A stretch of 64,000 nt of DNA from JASHPR01 sp963833885 (GTDB taxonomy: Bacteria; Actinomycetota; Actinomycetes; Streptosporangiales; Streptosporangiaceae). The notes beneath the pieces were generated by a model. That model was not told where the DNA came from. It searched no databases and worked only from the letters and a program-made list of their open reading frames with translations. The stretch's first letter is position 1; every line of letters begins with the position of its first letter. The stretch is taken from contig CAWHZU010000002.1 in assembly GCA_963833885.1 (NCBI GenBank), positions 62,001-126,000 of the forward strand, written 5' to 3'. The translations under genes and the position numbers were made by a program. This document shows positions 33,441 to 43,126 of the stretch, piece by piece.

Positions 33441-34739
33441 ATGCGCCTAGCGATCATGCTCTTCACTCGTGACCTGCGGGTACACGACAATCCGGCGCTT
33501 GATGCCGCCGTGCGCCGGGCTGCAAGCGTCGTACCGCTGTTCGTCCTCGAGGACCGTCTGGTGAGCGGCCATCTGGCTGCGCCGAACCGGGTGCGGTTCC
33601 TGCTCGAGGCGGTGGATGACCTGCGCTCCTCGCTCCGCAAGCGCGGGGGTGACCTGGTCATCCGGCGCGGCGACACGGTCGGCGAGGTGATCGGGCTGGC
33701 GCGGGATACCGGCGCCGAGGGCGTGTTCTGCGCCGGCGACGTGAGCGGATACGCGGCGGGCCGCCAGCGCAGGCTCACCGCCGCGTGCCAGCAAGCGCGG
33801 CTGGAGCTTGTCCTGTCCCTGGGCGTCACGGTCGTGCCGCCGGCCGAGCTGCGCCCGTCCGGCGGAGGTGACCACTACCGGGTGTTCACCCCGTTCCTGC
33901 GCGCCTGGGAGCGGGTGAAGCGCCGGCCGGTGGCCGCCGCGCCTGAGAAGGTGCACCTGCCGGACGGCCTGAAACCGGGCGAGCTGCCCGACCTCGCCGC
34001 CCGGCGCAAGGGTACCGGGACGTTTCCGGGCGGGGAATCGGCAGCAACCAAGCGGCTCGATGCCTGGCTGCGCTCCGGCGGCGTGGACGGTTACGCCGAC
34101 GGCCGCAACGACATGGCCGGCGACGAGACCTCGCGGCTGTCCCCGTACCTGCACTTCGGCTGCTTGTCACCGCTGCAGCTGGCCGAGGCGGCCGGGCCGG
34201 GTGAATTCACCCGCCAGCTCGCCTGGCGCGACTTCTTTCACCAGGTGACAGGCGCGTTCCCGGCCATCACGACCCGGGACTACCGGCCGGGGCGGGTGCG
34301 CTGGCGCGACGACCGCGAGGCGTTCGACGCCTGGCGGGAGGGCCGGACCGGGGTGCCGATCGTGGACGCGGGCATGCGCCAGCTGCACCAGGAAGGCTGG
34401 ATGCACAACCGGGCCCGGATGATCGTTGCGTCGCTGCTGTGCAAGCAGCTGCGCATCGACTGGCGCCTCGGCGCGCGGCACTTCATGGACCTGCTCGCCG
34501 ACGGGGACATCGCCAACAACTACGGCAACTGGCAGTGGGCCGCGGGGACCGGCAACGACACCAGGCCGGGCCGGGTGCTCAGCCCGCTGCGCCAGGCCAC
34601 GCGGTTCGACGCGGCCGGCGACTACGTCCGGCGCTACGTGCCGGAGCTCGGCTGCCTGGACGCCGTGGCGATCCGCCGGCCGTGGACGCTGCCCGAGAGC
34701 CAGCGCCGTGGATACCCGGCGCCGATCGTCGAGATCTAG
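33441..34739 (+). CDS. phr: deoxyribodipyrimidine photolyase
   Basis: 432 residues, class I CPD photolyase of the cryptochrome/photolyase family: an N-terminal Rossmann antenna domain (IMLFTRDLRVHDNPALDAA) and a C-terminal FAD domain with 'LSPYLHFGCLSPLQLAEAA', 'WRDFFHQVTGAFPAI', 'GVPIVDAGMRQLHQEGWMHN' and 'NWQWAAGTGNDTRPGRV'. It repairs cyclobutane pyrimidine dimers with blue light and FADH-. Preceded by a stress-type promoter. Its stop codon overlaps the stop of the convergent small gene (34736-34739), leaving no room for a terminator. Confidence 0.95.
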   Translation: MRLAIMLFTRDLRVHDNPALDAAVRRAASVVPLFVLEDRLVSGHLAAPNRVRFLLEAVDDLRSSLRKRGGDLVIRRGDTVGEVIGLARDTGAEGVFCAGDVSGYAAGRQRRLTAACQQARLELVLSLGVTVVPPAELRPSGGGDHYRVFTPFLRAWERVKRRPVAAAPEKVHLPDGLKPGELPDLAARRKGTGTFPGGESAATKRLDAWLRSGGVDGYADGRNDMAGDETSRLSPYLHFGCLSPLQLAEAAGPGEFTRQLAWRDFFHQVTGAFPAITTRDYRPGRVRWRDDREAFDAWREGRTGVPIVDAGMRQLHQEGWMHNRARMIVASLLCKQLRIDWRLGARHFMDLLADGDIANNYGNWQWAAGTGNDTRPGRVLSPLRQATRFDAAGDYVRRYVPELGCLDAVAIRRPWTLPESQRRGYPAPIVEI

Positions 34740-35056
34740 CCGGGCCAGTGGCAGCGGGCCACCTGGCCGCCGAGCACGGTGACGGTGGCGGCCGGGGTGA
34801 CAGCGTCTTTCCAGACGGTGTACTCGGCGGCCGACAGGCCCGGGTAGACCGCCGCGTAGCCGGTGCCAGCGCCGGTCCTGCGCTCGCGGACCTGCGCGTG
34901 CGTCCGCCGGGCGCCCGCGCCGTCGCTGGCCGGGCTGATCTCTATCTCCCGGCCAGCCAGCTCGGCGGGCGTGTCCAGGATGAGCGCCCCGACGTCGGCG
35001 CCAAGGTCCAGGACGACACTGCCGGCGTTCGACGGGCCCCACGCAGGCTCTGTCAT
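34736..35056 (-). CDS. hypothetical protein downstream of DUF4331 gene
   Basis: 106 residues, no known domain recognised. MTEPAWGPSNAGSVVLDLGA followed by short beta-rich segments ('GALILDTPAELAGREIEISP', 'ATVTVLGGQVARCHWPG'), suggesting a small beta-sandwich. No signal peptide or membrane segment. The start lies 5 bp after the stop of the DUF4331 gene, so the two are almost certainly co-transcribed and may be functionally linked. Its stop overlaps that of the photolyase gene on the other strand. Confidence 0.75.
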   Translation of the reverse strand: MTEPAWGPSNAGSVVLDLGADVGALILDTPAELAGREIEISPASDGAGARRTHAQVRERRTGAGTGYAAVYPGLSAAEYTVWKDAVTPAATVTVLGGQVARCHWPG

Positions 35057-35061
35057 GGCCG

Positions 35062-36447
35062 TCAGGACGGGGTGTCGAAGCCGCTGTACGGCACGCCGAG
35101 GTAGGGGAACCGTTTCAGGTAGCCGGACGGGACGCTACGGGACGTCAGCCCGTCGGTGACCTTGCTTGCCGCCGCGTCCGGGACGTACTTCTTGTTCACC
35201 AGCGGGTAGGTGGCCCCGGCGATCGCCCGGAGCTCGATGGTCACGACATCGTCGAACACCCGGCGGCCGTCCGGGTACCCGGCGAGGTCCCCGCCCAGGA
35301 TGCCGAGCTCGTTTGGCTTCCTGGTGGGCGGGATCGCGGTGTTGAGCCGGAGCATGTCCGCGAGCACCGGGCCGGTGTAGTTCTGGAACCCGGGCACGAT
35401 GCCGGACGGTATCCCGGTCAGCAGGATCGCCTCCAGGTCGGACCGGGCCGCACCGGACTTGTCCAGCGCGGCGAGATTGGGGAACACGCCCGGGTACAGC
35501 GGCGGCAGCAACGAGGCGAGCTCCGGGTTGGTGACGTAGGAAGCGAACTGCTTGTCGTCGGACGGCGGCAGCGTGTTCCACAGGTCCTTCTTGCCCAGCG
35601 GTATCAGGACCTCGTTGACGAGCGGGTTGCCCAGCCGTGACACCTGGCGGAACGGGCCACTGTTGACGTTCTCGGCCTGGTCGGCGTCCCACAGCCGTAC
35701 CCGCTGGCGGCTCGCGGTCGTCCACACGCCGATCACCGCGGCCGGATCGGTGACGCCGTGCGGACGGCGCCGGGTGAGCTGCGTGATCGGCACCTGGATC
35801 GCGATCGAGTGCACGTTCAGCGCGGCGGTGGCGTTGACCCCCGGTGCGGGCTTGTCGAAGATGTGCATCCCGTACTGCGTGTGCAGCTCCTGGAACGGCC
35901 GCAGGTTGGCCAGGTCGAAGATCGACCCCAGGTCGACGTAGAAGCCTTCCGCCCGCTGGCCAGCGAACACCTTGATGCCGCCAGGGAGCCTGTGTACCGC
36001 CTGGTCTGCCAGACCGGCGTAGTTCGGGGTGGATAGCGGCCCGATGTTGCAGGGCGGGCAGGCGAGCCCGCTGCCGAGGGTGGTGCTGCTGCCGTGCCGG
36101 ACGCAGGCCACGCTGTAGAACTGGCGGCTGTTCCAGTTCGGGCTGCCCAGCGAGTAGATCGGCCCGGTGTTGTACAGGAACGTGTCAGCGTCGCGCAGCA
36201 CGGTCCGGAACCGGAACTGGAAGCTGATGTCCGCCTGGCCGTCGCCGGTGTTGTCGACGTGGATCTGGTAGAGCACGTCGTCGCCGAACTCGTAGAAGTT
36301 CGGCCCGCCCGCAGGGCCCTGCAGCGGGATGTAGTTGGCGATGAGCGTGACCGCGTCCGGCCGGTCCGGGCTGACGAACGCGTAGACGTCGGTGCTGTCG
36401 GCGACCGGGTCTTTGGAGATTTCCGGCGCCTCGCGGTGCGATGACAT
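35062..36447 (-). CDS. DUF4331 domain protein
   Basis: 461 residues covering a full DUF4331 domain: the conserved start MSSHREAPEISKDPVADSTD, 'VYAFVSPDRPDAVTLIANYI', 'PNFYEFGDDVLYQIHVDNTG' and a conserved C-terminus 'NELGILGGDLAGYPDGRRVF'. Function is unknown for the family. No signal peptide precedes the conserved N-terminus. It is downstream of a small Tat-signal protein gene and directly upstream of a 106-aa hypothetical, forming a likely three-gene unit on the minus strand. Confidence 0.9.
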   Translation of the reverse strand: MSSHREAPEISKDPVADSTDVYAFVSPDRPDAVTLIANYIPLQGPAGGPNFYEFGDDVLYQIHVDNTGDGQADISFQFRFRTVLRDADTFLYNTGPIYSLGSPNWNSRQFYSVACVRHGSSTTLGSGLACPPCNIGPLSTPNYAGLADQAVHRLPGGIKVFAGQRAEGFYVDLGSIFDLANLRPFQELHTQYGMHIFDKPAPGVNATAALNVHSIAIQVPITQLTRRRPHGVTDPAAVIGVWTTASRQRVRLWDADQAENVNSGPFRQVSRLGNPLVNEVLIPLGKKDLWNTLPPSDDKQFASYVTNPELASLLPPLYPGVFPNLAALDKSGAARSDLEAILLTGIPSGIVPGFQNYTGPVLADMLRLNTAIPPTRKPNELGILGGDLAGYPDGRRVFDDVVTIELRAIAGATYPLVNKKYVPDAAASKVTDGLTSRSVPSGYLKRFPYLGVPYSGFDTPS

Positions 36448-36496
36448 GAGTTACCTCACGGGTTGGTCGGCGTGGCTGACAGGGCGGGTCGGATGA

Positions 36497-36847
36497 TCAC
36501 CTGGCGGCCCGGGCGAGTCGGGCGGCGAGGTCAGGGTCGCGGAGCCGGGTGTGCGTGGTTCCAGCGAAGATGTCCAGCTCGCCGGACCGGGCATCGCGCA
36601 GGTGAACCACGACCGGCTCGGAGACCTCGCTGCCGTGGCCAGTGTCCCCGGCGTCGTGCGCCGGGGCTGCCGCCGTCCGGCTGGTATCGGCGAACGCAGG
36701 CCCCGCGCCGGCCACCGCTGCCGCGGCAAGGCCGACGGCTCCGGCCCCCGCGGCGCCCAGCAGCACGCGGCGGCGCGACGGAGCAGGCCGCGAATCGGGA
36801 ACGAGCGCGCGGTCGAGGTCGAGATCCCCACGACTTGGACCAGACAT
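36497..36847 (-). CDS. small Tat-signal exported protein, function unknown
   Basis: 116 residues. A twin-arginine signal SRRRVLLGAAGAGAVGLAAA ends near 'GPAFADTSRT', leaving a mature part of about 70 residues ('VSEPVVVHLRDARSGELDIF' and 'GTTHTRLRDPDLAARLARAA'). The sentence-like core 'VVHLRDARSGELDIFAGTTH' resembles small secreted proteins encoded next to DUF4331 genes in other actinobacteria, by my recollection. ATG 36847 is preferred to the in-frame ATG at 36901 because a stress-type promoter (36876-36899) lies between them. Confidence 0.75.
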   Translation of the reverse strand: MSGPSRGDLDLDRALVPDSRPAPSRRRVLLGAAGAGAVGLAAAAVAGAGPAFADTSRTAAAPAHDAGDTGHGSEVSEPVVVHLRDARSGELDIFAGTTHTRLRDPDLAARLARAAR

Positions 36848-36875
36848 GGGTGTCCTTTCCGGCGGCGCGGAATCG

Positions 36876-36899
36876 TACCGCTCGCCCCTGTTCTGAAAC
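36876..36899 (-). promoter_or_regulatory. sigma-B/sigma-F-like promoter for the Tat-signal protein
   Basis: On the minus strand: GTTT (36899-36896), 15-bp spacer, CGGTA (36880-36876). One mismatch to GGGTA in the -10. It ends 29 bp before ATG 36847. The weakest of the series in this window. Confidence 0.4.
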
Positions 36900-37006
36900 A
36901 CCGGGATGATTACTATTCGTAGTCAGACTTAACTCTCCGTAGTTGGCGCTCAGCGTAGCGGTCGCGTGCCGGGTGCGCAGCACATCACGGTTTCCCGGCC
37001 GCACAG

Positions 37007-37029
37007 GTTTGACGGCCAGCACAAGGGTA
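37007..37029 (+). promoter_or_regulatory. sigma-B/sigma-F-type promoter for the 67-aa membrane protein
   Basis: GTTT (37007-37010), 14-bp spacer, GGGTA (37025-37029), about 43 bp before ATG 37072. The surrounding words GGTTTGA and GGTAGAAGAAA recur in the promoter at 61256-61279. Confidence 0.6.
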
Positions 37030-37071
37030 GAAGAAATGGTCGCTTTGTAAGGTTCCTGAGAGGAAGCCTCA

Positions 37072-37275
37072 ATGGCGATCATCCTTGTGGCCCTGCTGAT
37101 CGTGCTTATCTTCGGCGCACTCGGGTTTGCGCTCCATGTCCTGTGGTGGCTGGCGCTTGTCGCCCTGGTTATCTGGCTGCTCGGGTTCGTCGTGCGCATC
37201 GGGGAGACCGTTGCGGCCCCGCGCCGTCGCTGGTACAGCCCATCGGCACCGCGCCGCCGCTGGTATTACTGGTAA
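37072..37275 (+). CDS. small membrane protein (lmo0937/DUF5670-like)
   Basis: 67 residues: two nearly continuous hydrophobic segments (IILVALLIVLIFGALGFALH and 'WWLALVALVIWLLGFVVRI') and a basic aromatic tail in which RRRWY occurs twice (RRRWYSPSAPRRRWYYW). Size and hydropathy match lmo0937-type stress-associated membrane proteins. The RBS GAGGAAG precedes ATG 37072, with a stress-type promoter upstream. Function unknown; probably envelope stress. Confidence 0.8.
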   Translation: MAIILVALLIVLIFGALGFALHVLWWLALVALVIWLLGFVVRIGETVAAPRRRWYSPSAPRRRWYYW

Positions 37276-37409
37276 GTCGCGTCGTTTGGCCCGTCCGGTT
37301 TCTGCCAGGCGGGCCTATTTCCTTTTCTGGCGCGCGGATGGCGGCTGTTTGAGACTCACCTTCCCGGGCAGTGCAGTCGCACTCGAATACCGAACCCGGG
37401 AGGAAGGCA

Positions 37410-38180
37410 ATGACCGGGACCATCGTCATCATCATCGTCGTCATCATTGTGGTGGCGGCCATCGTCGCCGGAGTTATGTACCAGCGCCGGCGTAGGCTCC
37501 AGCAGCGCTTCGGCCCCGAGTACGACCGGATGGTCGAGGAGAAGGGCAGCAAGACCAAGGCCGAGGCCGAACTGTCCAGCCGCCAGCGCCGCGTCGCTGG
37601 CCTGGACATCCGACCGCTGGATCCCGCGGTCCGGGCCCGCTACCAGGAGAACTGGGCAGCGGTCCAGGAGCAGTTCGTCGACTCGCCACAGGAAGCCGTG
37701 ATGGCCGCGCAGCGGCTGGTCATGACCGTGATGCAGGAGCGCGGTTACCCCACCGAGGGCGGCGACCAGGTGATGGCCGACCTGTCCGTGGACCACGCGA
37801 GCGTCCTCGATCACTACCGCGCCGCGTACGACATCAGCCAGCGCGCCGCCGACAACCAGGCCTCGACCGAGGACCTGCGGCAGGCAATGATCCACTATCG
37901 CGCCCTGTTCCAGGATCTGCTCGGCCAGACCTCCACCACCGCCGACGAGACGCCGGTCACCGAGACCACGGTCGGCCTGCCCGTGGAGGGGGACGGGGAG
38001 GTGGGCGGGGCTCCGGCGGTGGGCACCGGCCACGGACCCGGCTACCCGGAGCCAGTGGCCGACACGGGCGACACTGCGGCCTACCCGGCCAAGACCGTGC
38101 CCGACGCCGAGCCCGCGGACGAGTACGACGCCGAGCCCGCAACGACCGGGTCCGATGTGCCCAGGCAGCGGCGCACCTGA
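37410..38180 (+). CDS. single-span membrane-anchored hypothetical protein
   Basis: 256 residues: an N-terminal membrane helix (TIVIIIVVIIVVAAIVAGVM) followed by a basic stop-transfer and a helical cytoplasmic region of about 150 residues ('RRLQQRFGPEYDRMVEEKGS', 'YQENWAAVQEQFVDSPQEAV', 'HYRALFQDLLGQ'), then a low-complexity acidic tail. It is a common actinobacterial protein type found among stress genes; function unknown. The RBS GGGAGGAAGG precedes ATG 37410. It is 134 bp after the 67-aa protein gene, so possibly in the same transcript. Confidence 0.8.
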   Translation: MTGTIVIIIVVIIVVAAIVAGVMYQRRRRLQQRFGPEYDRMVEEKGSKTKAEAELSSRQRRVAGLDIRPLDPAVRARYQENWAAVQEQFVDSPQEAVMAAQRLVMTVMQERGYPTEGGDQVMADLSVDHASVLDHYRAAYDISQRAADNQASTEDLRQAMIHYRALFQDLLGQTSTTADETPVTETTVGLPVEGDGEVGGAPAVGTGHGPGYPEPVADTGDTAAYPAKTVPDAEPADEYDAEPATTGSDVPRQRRT

Positions 38181-38231
38181 GTAACCGGCCGGCGATCGGC
38201 CCACCAGTACAAGCGGCCAGGGGAGGGCGGC

Positions 38232-38705
38232 ATAGGCAGCCAGGTCCAGACGGGAACAATCCGTACGAAGGTCCCGGCTCGCCTTGACCGCCTGCCCTGG
38301 TCGCGCTGGCACTGGATGATCATCATCGGCCTCGGGACCGTCTGGATCCTGGACGGCCTCGAGGTCACGATCGTCGGCAACATCTCCGGGCAGCTCGCCA
38401 AGCCGGGCAGCGGGATTCACATCACCCAGGGCCAGGTAACCGGGCTCGGCGCCGCCATGTATGTGGCCGGGGCAACCTGTCCGGCCTGCTGCTGTTCGGC
38501 ACCGCCTACCTGTTCCACACCGGCTCGCTGAACGCCACCACGATGACCGCCTGCTGGTTCGCCGTGCTGTTCTTCGCCTCGGCCGGAGCCAGCCCGAGCT
38601 CTTCCTTGGGGTCAAGGCCGAGCGGAGAGCCTGGAAGACATCGCCCGGCCGCTGACCGAGGAAGACGCCGACCCAACCGAAGCCAGAGTCGGCTCGGCTC
38701 ACTGA
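38232..38705 (+). pseudogene. MFS sugar-porter-type transporter remnant
   Basis: Starts with an ATA codon at 38232, where an ATG would be expected after GGGAGGGCGGC, then 'TGTIRTKVPARLDRLPWSRW' and 'MIIIGLGTVWILDGLEVTIV', the N-terminus of an MFS transporter. After 'GAAMYVAGA' (about 38,470) the frame shifts to 'LSGLLLFGTAYLFHTGSLNA' and 'CWFAVLFFASAGAS', which belongs near the middle or end, then shifts to 'PELFLGVKAER' and finally ESLEDIARPLTEEDADP, the C-terminal cytoplasmic tail, with a stop at 38705. Most of the roughly 480-aa protein is deleted. A clear relic. Confidence 0.8.
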
Positions 38706-38732
38706 AAGCCGACGTCAGCACCTGATTTCCCC

Positions 38733-38755
38733 GTTTCAGAACCGCTCCCGGGGTA
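38733..38755 (+). promoter_or_regulatory. sigma-B/sigma-F-type promoter for the DUF3040-like gene
   Basis: GTTT (38733-38736), 14-bp spacer, GGGTA (38751-38755), about 34 bp before ATG 38789. Both boxes are exact. Confidence 0.6.
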
Positions 38756-38788
38756 GTTGCCCTGGAAGACCTGAACGGAGAAGAAGAG

Positions 38789-39136
38789 ATGAGCTTGCCA
38801 ATCGCGCAGGAGCGAACCCTGACCAGTATCGAACAGGCGCTGCGGTCCCGCGATCCGCGGCTCAACTCGCTCTTCTCGATCTTCACCAGGCTGACCCGGC
38901 AGGAAGCGATGCCGACGATCGAGCAGATCCCGCAGCGGCGCTGGCGGCCGCAGCCGGGCGCCGTGATCCTCGTCGCGCTCGCGCTGCTCGTCTGCGCGAT
39001 CGTGGTCGGCTCGCTCTCGTCAGGAGGCGGGTGCGGGCAGGCGCCCACCGCCACGGCCCAGCCCTCCGCGATCGCCGCAGGCGCCGCCTTCACCCAGTGC
39101 GCCAGCCATCAGCTGCCCGGCTCCAAAACCCCCTGA
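38789..39136 (+). CDS. DUF3040-like small membrane protein
   Basis: 115 residues. The N-terminal third ('QERTLTSIEQALRSRDPRLN') resembles DUF3040, in which a short helix precedes a membrane region; then a hydrophobic helix GAVILVALALLVCAIVVGSL and a small exported tail with two Cys ('GGGCGQAPTATAQ', 'TQCASHQLPG'). Function unknown. The RBS GGAGAAGAAGAG precedes ATG 38789, and an exact stress-type promoter lies upstream. Convergent with glgX. Confidence 0.75.
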   Translation: MSLPIAQERTLTSIEQALRSRDPRLNSLFSIFTRLTRQEAMPTIEQIPQRRWRPQPGAVILVALALLVCAIVVGSLSSGGGCGQAPTATAQPSAIAAGAAFTQCASHQLPGSKTP

Positions 39137-39168
39137 CTACTCTCCTGCCAGGACTTGGCCGCGGCGGC

Positions 39169-41280
<2,112 letters not shown>

Positions 41281-41368
41281 AGACGGCTGGGTCCTTTCAG
41301 GTTGTCCCGTTGCTTCCGCTGATTTCGTTGGACCGGCCACGCTACCGGTAACTCAGGCCTCGTGCGCC

Positions 41369-43126
41369 TCAGACACGATCGCAACGCTGTCCGGCGGCAG
41401 GACAACGCGCTGACCTGCAACGTCGACACCGGGATCCGAGGCGGCGAGCAGTCTCCGCCCCCGGCCCGGTATCCAGGCTCCAGTCTGCCGTTCCCAGGTT
41501 AACGGCGACCGTGACCGGCCCGCGGCGGATGACGAGCCAGCCCAGGTCGGCATCGCACGCGGTCTCGACCCGGGTGGGGCGCGGATCGGTGAGCGCCGGG
41601 ACCCGGCGCCGCAGCGCGATCAGCTCGGTGTACCAGGCCAGCAGGCTGGCGTGGCGTTCCTTGCCCGGCTCGGCCCAGTCGAGCTTGGACCGCTCGAACG
41701 TCGCCGGGTCCTGCGGATCGGGCACCCCTTCGGGGCTCCAGCCGAACGAAGCGAACTCCGCGCGCCGCCCCTGGCTCACCACCCGGCCGAGTTCGGCGCC
41801 GGAGTGGCTGGTGAAGTACTGGAACGGGGTACTCGCGCCCCATTCTTCGCCCTGGAACAGCAGCGGCACGAACGGCGAGGTCAGCAGCAGCGCCGCGGCC
41901 ACCCGCAGCCGGCCGTCGCTCATCAGCGCGGCGCTGCGCTCGCCCAGCGCGCGGTTGCCCACCTGGTCGTGGTTCTGGGTGCAGACCACGAACCGGCTGC
42001 CGGGCAGCCCGGCCGGCGACCGGCCGAACACCCGGCGACGGTACGGCGAGTAGATGCCGTCGTAAACCCACGCCTGGCGCAGCGCCTTGGCCAGCAGCGG
42101 CAGCGGCCCGAAGTCCTCGTAGTAGCCGCTGCGGTCCCCGGTCAGCGTCGCGTGCAGCGCGTGGTGCCACTCGTCGGCCCAGGCGGCGTCGAGGCCGTAC
42201 CCGCCGGCGTCCACGGCACGGACGAACCGCGGGTCGTTGAGGTCGCTCTCGGCGACCAGGAACAGCGGCCGGCCCTGATTCGCGGCCAGCGCTGCCACCT
42301 CGGTGCCGAGTTGCTCGAGGATGTGCGTTGCCGAGTCGTCGGCGATCGCGTGCACCGCGTCGAGGCGCAGCCCGTCGCAGTGGTAGTCGCGCAGCCACAT
42401 CAGTGCGTTGTCGATGACGAACCGGCGTACCTCGTCGCTGCCGGGTCCGTCGAAGTTGACCGCCGGGCCCCAGTTGGTCTGGTGCCGCTCGGAGAAGTAC
42501 GGCCCGAACTCGGGCAGGTAGTTGCCTGCCGGGCCGAGGTGGTTGTAGACGACGTCCATGATCACGCCGAGGCCATCCGAGTGTGCCGCGTCGACCAGCC
42601 GCTTCAGCCCGTCGGGCCCGCCGTAGGCGTGATGCGGGGCGAACAGGTCCACCCCGTCATAGCCCCAGCCGCGCGGGCCGGAGAACTCGGCGACCGGCAG
42701 CAGCTCGATCGCGTCCACGCCGAGGCTGACCAGGTGGCCGAGGTGCCCGATCGCCCCGTCGAACGTCCCCTCGGCCGAGAACGTGCCGACGTGGCACTCG
42801 TATAGCACCGACCCGGCCAGCGGCAGCCCCCGCCAGCGGCCGTCGGTCCAGGCGAAGGCCCCGTGGTCGACAACCCGGGACGGTCCGTCGATGCCCTCCG
42901 GCTGAAAGGGCGAGCGAGGGTCCGGACGCGCCGGTCCTCCATCTACCCGGAACGAGTAGTCCGTGCCCGGTCCGGCACCGTTGACGGAACTCGCCCACCA
43001 GCCGCCACTGCGCGGCCGCATCGGCACCTCGCGCCCGCCGGTGACAACGTCCACGCTGCCCTTGCCAGGAGCCCACACCCGAAACTCGTGCACGGTGCTG
43101 GCCTGGCTCGCCCTTGGCTCGGTCAC
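41369..43126 (-). CDS. treZ: malto-oligosyltrehalose trehalohydrolase, frameshifted near the C-terminus
   Basis: 585 residues, GH13 subfamily 10. An N-terminal beta domain (VHEFRVWAPGKGSVDVV) precedes the barrel with 'DVVYNHLGPAGNYLPEF', GLRLDAVHAIAD (nucleophile Asp), 'LVAESDLNDPRF' (acid Glu) and 'CTQNHDQVGNRALG'. It releases trehalose from maltooligosyl-trehalose made by TreY. The GTG start at 43126 overlaps the treY stop by 4 bp. Near 41,450 the frame changes: the family's C-terminal beta sheet continues as LLAASDPGVDVAGQRVVLPP in another frame that ends at 41353, so the frame annotated here replaces the last 30 or so residues with an Arg/Cys-rich tail. A single extra base accounts for this; the enzyme may still work, or it may be a sequencing error. 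Confidence 0.9.
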   Translation of the reverse strand: MTEPRASQASTVHEFRVWAPGKGSVDVVTGGREVPMRPRSGGWWASSVNGAGPGTDYSFRVDGGPARPDPRSPFQPEGIDGPSRVVDHGAFAWTDGRWRGLPLAGSVLYECHVGTFSAEGTFDGAIGHLGHLVSLGVDAIELLPVAEFSGPRGWGYDGVDLFAPHHAYGGPDGLKRLVDAAHSDGLGVIMDVVYNHLGPAGNYLPEFGPYFSERHQTNWGPAVNFDGPGSDEVRRFVIDNALMWLRDYHCDGLRLDAVHAIADDSATHILEQLGTEVAALAANQGRPLFLVAESDLNDPRFVRAVDAGGYGLDAAWADEWHHALHATLTGDRSGYYEDFGPLPLLAKALRQAWVYDGIYSPYRRRVFGRSPAGLPGSRFVVCTQNHDQVGNRALGERSAALMSDGRLRVAAALLLTSPFVPLLFQGEEWGASTPFQYFTSHSGAELGRVVSQGRRAEFASFGWSPEGVPDPQDPATFERSKLDWAEPGKERHASLLAWYTELIALRRRVPALTDPRPTRVETACDADLGWLVIRRGPVTVAVNLGTADWSLDTGPGAETARRLGSRCRRCRSARCPAAGQRCDRV

